Shown: positions 29,001 to 37,760 of the stretch, piece after piece
How positions within the stretch are numbered: the stretch's first letter is position 1
How the letters are laid out: every line of letters begins with the position of its first letter
Assembly: GCF_905220415.1 (NCBI RefSeq)
Contig: NC_059566.1
Coordinates: 4,340,001 to 4,404,000, forward strand
Direction of reading: 5' to 3'
Source of the DNA: Colias croceus
Lineage: Eukaryota > Arthropoda > Insecta > Lepidoptera > Pieridae
Length of the DNA: 64,000 bases
Translations under genes and position numbers: made by a program
The notes under the pieces: generated by a model
What the model saw: only the letters and a program-made list of their open reading frames with translations
The model's database searches: none
Told to the model about the DNA's origin: nothing

Positions 29001-30534
29001 TTTTACATTGTTGTGTAATACTTTATTGGACGGATAAGATTTAACCAAGGATTGAAAAATCAGCCCTTATTATCTTCTTTTTTTATTCCAGACAAGAATA
29101 CAAGCGTTGAAAGCGAAAATCAAAGATTTGGAGAAGAAACAAAACACTGCGTTAGAGGTAAGTACTGTTTTTTTACTTATAGCCCTTTAGATAATTTCTA
29201 GATATGATTTGTTTAGCTTATATGTCAGACTAGCCACGCCCCGCGGTTTCACCCGCGTGGTTCCGCCTATAGCCTTCCTCGATGAATGGGCTATCTAATA
29301 TAGAAATATTTTTTCAAATCGGACCAGTAGTTCCTGAGATTAGCGCGTTCAAACAAACAAACAAACTCTTCAGCTTTATAATAGAAGTATAGATAAAATG
29401 ATAACCATATGTCAAAAAATGTTTAAATACCTCTTTATTCAACGTATTTAACACTCTTCTCATATATTTATCACTAGCTGTGCTCGGCGGTTTCACCCGC
29501 ATTACTCCGTTCCTATTGGTCTTATCGTGATGATATATAGCCTCTAGCCTTCCTCGATAAATGGGCTATCTAACACAGAAATAATTTTTCAAATCGGACT
29601 AGTAGTTCCTGAGATAAGCGCGTTCAAACAAACCAACTCTTCAGCTTTTAATATTAGTATAGATATTTTAATTATTGATTTATTTATATTTTCAGGCAAA
29701 ATGTCTAATTTGTCTCGGACCTTATACGTCGCCGGCTGTATCGATACAATGTTGGCATGTGTACTGTGAAGTGAGTATTTGTTTATTTTTCCTTTTTATT
29801 ATAAATTTTATCTCTTTTAATTGATGTTTTCTTGATAAAAAAATAACTTTAAACATTCTTACGAAAAAACAATTTAAACACTGTCCAACTTTAAACCAGG
29901 GATCTGTCACTTTAATAGTTGTCTATGTGAAATACGACAAAACCAGATTAAGGAGAACCCGCGCTTAAAGTTAAACCCTGTCTAAAGTGATAAGAGAGAT
30001 TTGACTTGAAAAGAGCAATCATAAAGTTTCTCGTCGGCTTTTCTTTGTGGAAAATACTTACTGCTTGTCAATAATTTCTGAATTAATAATTCTACTGTAG
30101 AACGATGTTGAAAAATATAATAAAACTGTTTCCCTTCCGTCATTAATATGATGGTAATTTTAGTTCAAATGAATAAAATATCTATATGAAATACTAGCGG
30201 TCCGCCCCGGCTTCACCCGTGGTGCATATTTCGCAATAAAACCTATGTTCTTTCTCAGGGTCTAAAGATTGTCTGTGCCAAATTTCATCAAAATCGGTCC
30301 AGTAGTTTATGAGCCTATTCATTACAATCAATCAAACAAACAAAGATTTCCTCTTTATAATATTAGTGTAGATGTAATATTATCTACTCATTATTCCATA
30401 TATTTTTTGTCTGTTTGTTTTATTTTTATTTCTCTTCACAGGTATGTTGGTTGCAATCGCTTCGTGCTAAGAAAATCTGTCCTCAATGTAACGCCATAAC
30501 TACAGCCGATCATTTACGACGAATTTATATGTAA
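23012..30534 (+). CDS. RNF220: RNF220-type RING E3 ubiquitin ligase
   Basis: Seven exons, all phase 0: 23012-23353, 24460-24663, 26655-26726, 27890-27994, 29092-29157, 29696-29770, 30442-30534; 318 aa. Residues 40-70 hold CPVC with a following His (SHLSLEVERL), and exon 2 holds CPIC...H...C (about 139-158), both small zinc-binding modules of the RNF220 N-terminal region. Exons 3-4 are acidic. Exon 5 (242-263) is a Lys/Leu heptad-like coiled coil. The C-terminal RING has C266, C269, C282, H284, C287, C290, C301, C304 and ends LRRIYM, closely matching vertebrate RNF220 termini. It should transfer ubiquitin to substrates; vertebrate RNF220 acts on Sin3B and stabilises beta-catenin. Shorter than the mammalian protein (about 566 aa), so an extra upstream exon is possible. 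The start is the first in-frame ATG after the stop at 22979. AATAAA at 30635. Confidence 0.88.
23365..23574 (+). mobile_element. Helitron-like element 11 bp after an RNF220 donor
   Basis: TCTATACTATAATATTATAA to ATCTAG, a subfamily B relative with an 'aaagaggataggtttgtat' start. It begins just downstream of the exon 1 donor (gtatgt at 23354). Confidence 0.7.
23867..24020 (-). mobile_element. Helitron-like subfamily D fragment
   Basis: CTAGCGGTCCGCCCTGGCTT through 'ggaatataataaaaaagaat'; 5' end not identifiable. Confidence 0.55.
24191..24440 (+). mobile_element. tRNA-derived SINE, copy 1
   Basis: A-box-like 'ttagttggtagtgg' and B-box 'ggttcgattcc' about 40 bp apart, then a tRNA-unrelated body ('gatgaacatagatgttttcc', 'agtatgggatcagat') and tail 'ctgtcctgaatttatttatt'. 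The tail runs straight into the acceptor of RNF220 exon 2 (AG at 24459). Confidence 0.8.
24851..25026 (-). mobile_element. Helitron-like element, subfamily D
   Basis: CTAGCGGTCCGCCCCGGCTT to TATAGA; a full-looking copy. Confidence 0.7.
25549..25580 (-). mobile_element. SINE tail fragment
   Basis: 'caggacaattttcacacacg' and 'gcacgatctgat' match the 3' end of the SINE family; the body is absent. Confidence 0.5.
25588..25972 (+). mobile_element. P-element-like MITE with THAP start, copy 2
   Basis: A 385-bp element from CACAGAATACATAATAG to GGGGTGTG, flanked by ACCATAC at 25581-25587 and 25973-25979. The same ATG (25800) opens MVRYCAVYGC, then CFSPEKRDFF, and stops at TGA within about 45 codons. 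It differs from copy 1 by several indels in the 5' part. Confidence 0.75.
26100..26335 (-). mobile_element. tRNA-derived SINE, copy 2
   Basis: Reverse-orientation copy with 'gggaatcgaacccacgacct' (B-box complement) and tail 'aggacaatttttaacacac'. Confidence 0.75.
26792..26998. mobile_element. MITE, GTGTGCGTGTAC family
   Basis: Starts GTGTGCGTGTACCAGTGTAC, then gaagtgaaacttctttatga, and ends near 'gataaagaagtatcgcttc'. Right outer terminus missing. Also has 'cgaatcacgcgtggtaggga'. Confidence 0.6.
27375..27557 (+). repeat. Probable LINE 3' end with A-run
   Basis: 'ttaaaggccggcaacacact' and 'catcaggtgacccgtctgct' followed by an A tract at 27538-27557. This motif set is common at lepidopteran LINE 3' ends (recollection, not searched). 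Confidence 0.45.
27558..27617 (+). mobile_element. Helitron-like subfamily C 3' fragment
   Basis: Only the last 60 bp ('cacgctaagaccaacagga' to CAGCTAG) remain, directly after the A tract. Confidence 0.5.
27621..27816 (+). mobile_element. Helitron-like element, subfamily C
   Basis: 'aatataaagctgaagagttt' to AGCAGCTTG; the terminal CTAG is mutated. Confidence 0.6.
28149..28335 (+). mobile_element. Helitron-like element, subfamily C
   Basis: TCTATACTAATATTATAAAG to GCAGTTAG. Confidence 0.65.
28341..28482 (+). mobile_element. Helitron-like subfamily D fragment
   Basis: 'aagcgcaaaactcgagaacg' to CGCTAG; 5'-truncated. Directly abuts a subfamily E piece. Confidence 0.55.
28483..28630 (-). mobile_element. 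Helitron-related subfamily E fragment
   Basis: 'accttcctcttggatcactc' to 'tatactatgtagtga'; GC-rich end lost. Confidence 0.5.
28666..28800. mobile_element. MITE with GAAGTGAAACTTCTTTA arms
   Basis: Arms at 28671 and about 28765 are inverted copies (gaagtgaaacttctttag / ctaaagaagtttcacttc). Middle 'gcgttgagagtaaaatttta'. Confidence 0.65.
28891..29071. mobile_element. MITE related to the 6487 TTAA element
   Basis: Diverged arms (gggccgatttttcaatctt / aaggattgaaaaatcagccc) and shared 'atactttattggacggataa'. Ends about 20 bp before RNF220 exon 5. Confidence 0.65.
29230..29393 (-). mobile_element. Helitron-like element, subfamily C
   Basis: CTAGCCACGCCCCGCGG to GTATAGA, with the central 'gcgtgatgatata' block missing. 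Confidence 0.6.
29474..29663 (-). mobile_element. Helitron-like element, subfamily C
   Basis: CTAGCTGTGCTCGGCGG to TATAGA; ends 32 bp before RNF220 exon 6. Confidence 0.65.
29845..30005. mobile_element. Dispersed MITE-like repeat, copy 1
   Basis: Shares 'gttgtctatgtgaaatacga' and 'aacccgcgcttaaag' with 54070-54232. Confidence 0.5.
30194..30372 (-). mobile_element. Helitron-like element, subfamily D
   Basis: CTAGCGGTCCGCCCCGGCTT to GTGTAGA in the last RNF220 intron. Confidence 0.65.
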
Positions 30535-30660
30535 ATTCGTTGAAAAATCTTACTAAAAAATTAAAAATTCATTATAATTTGAAAAAAAAGACAGATCAAT
30601 TGCATTTTTTGGCGTAATGTCTGTAAATTTCTTGAATAAACTAATTAATTATCACTTATA

Positions 30661-30858
30661 ATACCACAAGAGCTTCAAAATTATCGGGTATTTTCCGATA
30701 GGTTCGTTGCAAACAAATGAAGGAGTCAAGTTTTTAGTCAAGGTTAAAAAATCACGAGCGCGAAGCGCGAGTGATTTTTCCTGAAAAACTTGACGACTTT
30801 ATTTGTTTGCAGGGAACCTTGAGGGAAATGCCAGATAATTTTGAAGCTCGTGTGGTAT
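30661..30858. mobile_element. Nested foldback element downstream of RNF220
   Basis: Outer arms 'ataccacaagagcttcaaaa' and its near-complement ending 30858 enclose inner arms 'caaacaaatgaaggagtcaa' / 'ttgacgactttatttgtttg' and a central palindrome around gagcgcgaagcgc. The whole block can fold into one long imperfect hairpin. Confidence 0.7.
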
Positions 30859-31130
30859 TCGGGGGATTATTTTTCCGTCCCAAATGTCGGCCAATAATTT
30901 CACAATTGAATTCAACCTGTCAGTTTGACGTCAACGACCAGAGAAAATTTTCAAAAAATTATCAGTATAATACCATGTAGGTTGTACCACGTGACGTCGA
31001 ATGGTGAAATTCTATTGGTCGATATTTGGGTCGGAAAAATAATCACTATTATTTACAAAAGAAAAAACAAATGTTGAAGTTCTGACATAAAATAAAAAAA
31101 AATGCGGGAACATCGAAAACATTGAATAAT

Positions 31131-31425
31131 AAACGTGTGCATGTACTAGTGTACACACGTAAGAAGTGAAACTTCTTTATGACCTTATTTTTCAAAAAAT
31201 AATTTACTATATGCAACTTTACAGAAATACGTCGAATCACGCGTGGTAGGGATAAGAAAAAGATGGCGCGTAACGGAAAAATGTCACGTGTAACGAAAAA
31301 ATGTTACACTAAATTTTTTTCAAACCCCGATAAAGAAGTTTCACTTCAATTTTTGAAAAAAAAAAGGTCATAAAGAAGTTTCACTTGTTAGGTGTGTACT
31401 GTGTACACTAGTACACGCACACATT
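31131..31425. mobile_element. MITE, GTGTGCGTGTAC family, full-length
   Basis: Best copy: both outer ends (gtgtgcatgtactagtgtac / gtacactagtacacgcacac style) and both inner GAAGTGAAACTTCTTTATGA arms are present, giving about 55-bp imperfect inverted repeats. Confidence 0.75.
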
Positions 31426-32275
31426 TTTTTTTTGATGGTGGTAAGTAACTATGCGTGAAGATGAAAAAAATTGTCTCATGTTATTTCGAGGTGTTGTGTG
31501 TCAACTAATAAAGGGAAAATATTTTTTTCATACATATTGAACGCCATAATTTCGTAAATTCTTCCTAATATTTATTGATTTGTTCAACGTTTGATTGAAG
31601 TCTTTCAAATGCACAAGTTTTTTTTTTACTATGCGGGTACTTTACAAACGTGTACACACACATAGACAAATATACGTATACATATAGATATATATCTATC
31701 TATAGGTTATACTTTGAATCGTGTAAGTGTATAAAATGGAAAAGAAGGGGGGTGAAACTTGAGATTTAGGGGGAGGGGGAGTCATTTGCTCATAAAAGTG
31801 TTTTATTTAGTGTTTAAGTATAGATGTAAAGAACATTGCCTTCCGTGAAGATATACAATAATAGGGTAATTTACTGTGTAAATAAAATTATTTGTGTAAT
31901 TTTGTTGTTTTATTTTCTCTACTTACATAGCAAAAATTTTTATATACCCAATAAATTAAAATTGTGTATTATGTTTGAATAACTCCAAAACTACTTCATT
32001 TTAATTACTTATTTTAACGTTCTATGAAACCTAATTTACTCGGTTGTACCGTGTACGAAACTACGGCATTACCACATAGGACAACATTTAAAAAAGGCGG
32101 GAAAAGCTGTTAGTATTAAATAAAACACCGTGTTTATATTTCAACCTTTATTCAATAATTACAATTGACAATATTATATAAGAAAATTAACATTTACATG
32201 CATAAATCGTGTTCCCGTATCACAACACGGGTTTTTCGAATGTGTATTTCATAGTAAGAGTTTAAACTTTATTCT
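31426..32275. other. Intergenic stretch between convergent RNF220 and DNAL1
   Basis: No gene seen. The DNAL1 poly(A) signal on the minus strand is likely the TTTATT at 32147-32152, about 125 bp past its stop. Confidence 0.5.
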
Positions 32276-35200
32276 TCAATCATTTGTTTCTGCACTTACT
32301 AGAGTTTCCACTGCATCACCACCATCAGGCTGAAAAAAAAAATTGAACTTTATTGATGTATTCGCGATGAAAATAATCAAAATTTTTAATAGAAATGAGT
32401 AGGTAGGTCAGCTTGAAATTTAATAAAACTAAATTACGTTTTTATATAATAATAATTAAAAACGAACTAAAAATAGATTGTTTATTTCAAACACAAGGTT
32501 AATATGGCAACATTTAACAACTGTCAAAGATTTTGCCACTAAATTAAAATGGTAAAAATACCTGCATATCAGCAACAGTCAAAGGTGGTTCATCTTCCCG
32601 TAAAACAGTTTCTCCATCTAATTTCTTCAAGTTAGGCAAACGACGCGCCGCTTCTGACCGCCATGTGTCAAGTTCGCACGCGTCATAGAGAGGGTTGCCA
32701 ACGAACAAAAGATCGTCCAGATTTGGAAGTTCCTGTACATTTTTAGTTCTTAATTATTATAAAAATAAAAATATTTATCGACTAGTTATTTATCATGTAG
32801 TTAAAAGCGGTTATTTTAATATTACAAAGAGACTACAATTTTATTATAGGTATAGAGTATAGACCAAATTTGATCGGTTCAGTACCTAGTTTTAGCGTGG
32901 TCAAGAGACAGACATACAGAGTTACTTTCACATTTATAATATTAGTAGTGATAAGCATTAATAAAAAAAAATGTTGTGTGGTTTTATGAAACCACGGTAA
33001 AAGTGAAACTTTTCGAACGGTTCCGAACACTGCTTTGTGTAGCGCATGTCGCGTGTCGGTCGGCTGCCGAGTAGGTACATACCCTCAGAGCAATATAGGT
33101 ATACCTACTCGGCAGCCGCGATACACGCGACATGCGCTACACAGACCAAAAAGTTTGAGACGATGTAATAAAAGTTTCACTTTAAAACTATCTACTATGT
33201 TTGTTTTATTTTTTCACAAAAATTGTTGATCAATAAAAACTTTTGCGAAGTCGAACAGTCTTTTTACATTATGTAGTACTCTCGGGCTTCGCCCGCTGCA
33301 TATAAAATCTAATAAATTATACATATTAACCTTCCTTTTCAATGACTCTATTAAAAAATTCCGCATCAAAATCCGATACGTAGTTTTAAAGATTTAAGCA
33401 TACAAAGGGACAGAGAAAGCGACTTTGTTTTATACTATGTAGTGGGTGGTAATGAAGCAAAACTTACCTGTAGTTTATTGAATTCGCTCCACTCTTTCAC
33501 TAAATTGTTACTCATATACAAAACTTTCAAATTCCTCAATACGTTAATGCCTTTCAGCTTTTCTATCAAATTATATGATATCCACAACTCTTCTAAGGTA
33601 TCGCTTAAACACTCCTAAAATAAATAACATTGAAAATTAAACTTAATTGAAACTAGGGTTGATGTACCACTAGTTGACCATTTAAGCGGTTTTATCTTTA
33701 GCTATATATAAAAAACGGGTTATTTGTTTTACGTTCAATGTTATTTTTGGGACACAGATAATTGAATAGTCACTGCAACTATTGTTCTTAGTATCAATTT
33801 GATAACCTTTAAAGGTTTTATGAAAACTACTCTGAAAGTTACTTCTGCTAAAAGTACCAATACCTGACCACTGATCACCAATATCTGACCATCATTGCTC
33901 TAAAAGTTGACCATTTTCAAAATGGACAAAATGTCCTTCTTCGAATATTAGTTTTGTTTAATAAATAAAAAAAGTCTGTATTTATATTGAAGTTTATTTT
34001 ATTAAATGTTATAAATCATTCTTACAATACTGTTATTAATCCTTAATGACTATACCTACGTACCATACAATCTTTTCTTCTTTCTCTTTTTCCTTCGACA
34101 CCCAGTAGTCTTGCCATTTCTTGGAAGTTGTAGCAAAGGGCAAGCGTTCAGTCTTCTTTTTTAACGGAGAATCAGAAGGCCATATTAAATGTTTGCCAAA
34201 AGCTGGGCTTATTTGCTGTTGCATTTTAGTTATTAAATCTACTAATTTGGGCGAAGGAGGTTCAAGGAAATGACTGACTGAAGTTGATGTTGATTCGAGA
34301 TGCATTGTTGGTGTTGGAATAGGACTTAGACGGCTTATATGGTTTGTTAAATTAGGTATAAGCACAAAAAAAAGCAAGTCTTTCTTAGCAAAATATAAAG
34401 AACCAAGAGCTGACCATACTGGTCAACAATAGGCGAAAAATTGTTTTTGTTGCTCCAAAAGATAACCAGGCCGCTAAAAATCATGAAAAACTGTTCATGC
34501 CAAAAATGAAGCCGAAAGTCTATAACAGAATGGTTCAACATTATGCCTATAACAAGACATATAAAGAGTAATCGATTGCATTCAAGATAAATTAATATTT
34601 CCCAATCAACTCCCGATAAAAACTCTTAGTAAAAAATGTGATTACCTACTTAATTACATCTTCGTGTTGAAAAAATGTCGATATTTCTGACCAATAGCAG
34701 CAAGGTTTGTTTTTATTTTAAAGATGATGTTGCTTTATAGAAAAAACAATAAACTATCATCTGGGGCTGCCGTATTTTCTTAATTGGCGCGTATATTTGA
34801 ATTTTGGTCATGTATTGGCGCTTGGTCAGCTAGTGGTACATTGACCCTATTTGAATAGCGTGTTTCGAGCACACGTGTCAGAAGTGAAACTTATTTGGTA
34901 AGATTCAAAGATACCAAAATCGTCGCTTTTCTCCATGATGTGACGGTATTGCCAGGACGTGGAGGATCGAGGACGAGGATCTTGAAATTTTACTCTCAAC
35001 GCCTACTAGCAACTCCAGACATGAATTTTAATGAGATTGATTCACAATAATTTCTTTCCGTGTAGGCTTGAAGTTCAAACGAGAGCGCGGAACGAGCGAC
35101 AAAGAAGCACAATCGGGCTTAGGACGTTGTCACGTTCAACTATCGTCAGTAAACCGACTTTACAGACAACCATTTTTTTTGTATAGGCATACATATTTCG

Positions 35201-36785
35201 CTTGCAATTGTGTTATTATTGCAAAACAAAAAGCAAATTTAGCAATATTAGGTAAGTGAAGTGTTGTGGGTTCGATTCCTGGTAGGGATTATAAAGATAT
35301 AACCAAGTCTAGCAGATAATTGAAAGCTGAGCCTTGTCCAAAAATAATCGATTAGGGAAACATAGGTACTAAACATCCTATGTAAAATGTATTCAATTTT
35401 ATGATTAACTAGCTTCCGCCCGCGACTCCGTCCGCGCAAAAAATTAAGATTTATTTTTTTTCTGCGTATTTTTCCGGGATAATAAGTATCCTATTTTACG
35501 CCCAGGATAATAAGGTATAATTATACCAAGTTTCATCGAAATCGAACCGTTAGTTTTCAAGTGATGCCTTCACATACAGACAGACAGACAGACAGACAAA
35601 AATTTTTTTAATCACATATTTGGGCTTGGTATCGATCCAGTAACACCCTCTGCTATTTATATTTTCAATATTTTCAACTATTTTCAATGTACAGAATTAA
35701 CCCTTCTACAGATTTATTTTATGTAAGTATAGATTTCACGGCTTTATATTGTAGAAACTCACCATTCCCGAGAACGATTTAATGTAATTCCTTCCCAGAG
35801 ACAGCACTCGTAATTTTTTCAAGCTATTCAATCCAGTCACTTTTTCGATCACATTCGTCGATAAACTTAATTTCCTAAAAATATTTAACATTTGGAAAAC
35901 TGGAATTTTACATTATTTATTTATTTAGGTAGGTACTCTTATAGTATAACTAAACGGTCTTAGGTAATAAAATATACAAAAATAAAAGCTAGAAATAATT
36001 TCGTATGTTTGGCGGCCTTATCACTCAGTAGTGATCTCTTCCAGGAAACCAGGGCAGAAACATTAGAGTACCTATACATATATATTCTATGGCAGAAGGT
36101 AATCAGCATAAGTAAGTTTTAAAAGTAGGTCGAAATCAAAAAATATAACAATATTGTGTAGCAACAATTTATTCAAGTTATTTAAAAAGTTAGTCAAACA
36201 GTTAAAAAGCCGTGTAGAGTTAGAAGCGGGGCTCAACACGAGGTTATAGCTTTTTGGTGGTGCAAAACTGCAAACCCTAGATTCCTTATCCACATTTTAA
36301 AAGAGAATGTGTTGCCAATTCTTCTGCATAGATACTGCTTTCCGAATCGGGCGTAAATGTTAAAAAATATGTTATGACGATTCAAAAGTGCTTCTAAAGA
36401 AGTCTAATTGAATAAATAAATATTTGATACTAGCTTACCGCCCGCGGCTTCGCTCGCTTTGTCTAAAACCTAATAAATTATATACTAAAACCTTCCTCTT
36501 GAATCACTCTATCTATTAAAAAAACCGCATCAAAATCCGTTGCGTAGTTTTAAAGATTTAAGCATACAAAGGCAAAGCGACTTTGTTTTATACTACCTAT
36601 GTAGTGATTTAATTTTGATGAACTTACTCGCAATGAGTCAAGTTCGCCAATGTATTATCCATTTTCTCGATTGGCGGCCATTGAAAAATAAGACTAACTT
36701 CTGTTGCAGTGGACGCGTGTAGTCCAGTTTTCTCTTCCCATTTTTTTATTGCCTCTTTTATTGTAGTAGATTTATTCGCCGCCAT
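32276..36785 (-). CDS. DNAL1: Dynein axonemal light chain 1 (LRR type)
   Basis: Five exons (minus): 36628-36785, 35763-35874, 33468-33614, 32562-32732, 32276-32329, total 213 aa. The first junction is phase 2 and the rest phase 0; all borders GT/AG. The N-terminus has KEAIKKWEEKTG and PPIEKMD, diagnostic of DNAL1. Leucine-rich repeats follow at about residues 53-140 (KLSLSTNVIEKV, LRVLSLGRNYIKSF, LEELWISYNLIEKL, LKVLYMSNNLVKEW), then the capping LVF-like segment LLFVGNPLYD and LPNLKKLDG. Mammalian DNAL1 is about 190 aa; the extra residues are a C-terminal tail in the last exon. The protein binds the outer-arm dynein heavy chain gamma motor domain in cilia and flagella; in Lepidoptera the expected place of use is sperm. 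Introns carry a decayed pogo-like transposon and a GC-rich foldback. ATG is the first in frame in exon 1. Confidence 0.92.
32997..33187. mobile_element. Nested foldback element in DNAL1 intron
   Basis: Outer arms aaaagtgaaactttt / aaaagtttcacttt enclose GC-rich arms at 33036-33077 and 33101-33143 (TGTGTAGCGCATGTCGCGTG and CGGCTGCCGAGTAGG with complements). Confidence 0.7.
33279..33444 (-). mobile_element. Helitron-related element, subfamily E
   Basis: 'ctcgggcttcgcccgctgca' to 'tttatactatgtagtg'; ends 23 bp from the exon 3 donor. Confidence 0.5.
33654..34849 (-). mobile_element. Decayed pogo/Tigger-like DNA transposon
   Basis: Roughly 26-bp imperfect inverted repeats (TAGGGTTGATGTACCACTAG at the left; CTAGTGGTACATTGACCCTA at the right) with TA borders. 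An open frame on the minus strand (34036-34377) has LIWPSDSPLKKKTERLPFAT followed by a Trp/Lys/Glu-rich end, typical of the C-terminus of pogo-group DDE transposases. The catalytic domain is absent. Confidence 0.7.
34858..35008. mobile_element. MITE, cagaagtgaaact family
   Basis: Starts 'cgagcacacgtgtcagaagt' and ends 'gaaattttactctcaacgcc'; inverted relative to 28666. Confidence 0.5.
35063..35172. repeat. Dispersed repeat with 'cgacaaagaagcacaatcgg'
   Basis: Inverted copy of 49472-49570: both have 'gagcgcggaacgagcgacaa' and 'cagtaaaccgactttacaga' or complements. Confidence 0.6.
35409..35640 (-). mobile_element. Helitron-related element with (CAGA)n
   Basis: CTAGCTTCCGCCCGCGACTC, 'accaagtttcatcgaaatcg' and a short (CAGA)n tract; a distinct subfamily. 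Confidence 0.5.
36300..36428 (+). repeat. Likely LINE 3' tail
   Basis: 'agatactgctttccgaatcg' to 'attgaataaataaatatttg'; opposite orientation to 2985 and 14200. Confidence 0.5.
36430..36608 (-). mobile_element. Helitron-related element, subfamily E
   Basis: CTAGCTTACCGCCCGCGG to 'ctacctatgtagtgat'; lies in DNAL1 intron 1, 20 bp from the exon 1 donor. Confidence 0.6.
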
Positions 36786-36984
36786 TTTAACGAACTTAGC
36801 AACTGCGTTATTGATTAAACATTGTGACAAATTTTATTGATTGCTTAATTATTATAATATAGGAAACCCTTTCCCCGAGAATCACTTATTAAAAAATCAC
36901 ATCAAAATCCGTTGCGTACTTATGTATATACCTACGTTGCGTAGTTTTAAGCAAACAGACCCACAAACGGCGGAAATTTGGATT

Positions 36985-37078
36985 TGAATAACTCAGGCCC
37001 CGGAATCACAGACACAATAGAAAATCTATTGTGTCGTGGACCGATCGGGCCGCTTGGGGCTCAATGGGTTAAAAAAAA
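36985..37078. repeat. Palindromic dispersed repeat, third copy
   Basis: 'ggaatcacagacacaataga' and 'ccgatcgggccgcttggggc'; as at 3126 and 5996. Confidence 0.5.
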
Positions 37079-37152
37079 TCGAATGTATAGCAGATAAGAG
37101 TTCAGTTTAGAACAGTTTAGAGTTAAATTGTATTGCATTTTTTTATTAAAAA

Positions 37153-37325
37153 CTAGCGGTCCGCCCCGGCTTCGCCCGTGGTACATATTTACGTTTTCTC
37201 TACATAAGAACCTTATAAGAACGATCCTCGTACTTCAAGGAATATAATAAAAAAAGAATTAACGAAATCGGTTCAGCCGTTCTCAAGTTATGCGCTTACC
37301 AACACATTTTGGGATTCATTTTTAT
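37153..37325 (-). mobile_element. Helitron-like element, subfamily D
   Basis: CTAGCGGTCCGCCCCGGCTT; close to the copy at 5386, including 'accaacacattttgggattc'. Confidence 0.6.
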
Positions 37326-37525
37326 CCCCCACGGTTTCAGACGCGTAGGATATTTCCATGGGAATAAGGCACTACACCCAAAAAAAATGTTCGTCGTTGT
37401 TTATTATGAGTTAAAGGCAGTGCCAAATTATTGATAATGCGTTATTCCTCGCCATGTAGCTGTTAGTTAGTATAAAATATAATGATCAAACCTACATCAC
37501 TGATAGCCCGTTCTAGGGGTATTTT

Positions 37526-37567
<42 letters not shown>

Positions 37568-37760
37568 GGCAAGAAGATATGACTATTTGCCAGTGTCAAG
37601 TAAAAGGTAGGGAATCCATACACGGGAAAATAGGATAGGACCACGATAAGACGGTTTATGCAAGGTGATCAGAAGAGTTAGGAAAAATCAATACAAATTA
37701 CATTATATTATTACATATTTTTTACATAAACTAAATAGATTAAATGGAAAATAATAAACC

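Noticed and set aside
4257..36785. Functional cluster of dynein regulators (ASCIZ plus DNAL1)
   Set aside because: ASCIZ regulates LC8 (DYNLL), whereas DNAL1 is the unrelated LRR light chain LC1, and two other genes lie between them; coincidence is the simpler reading.
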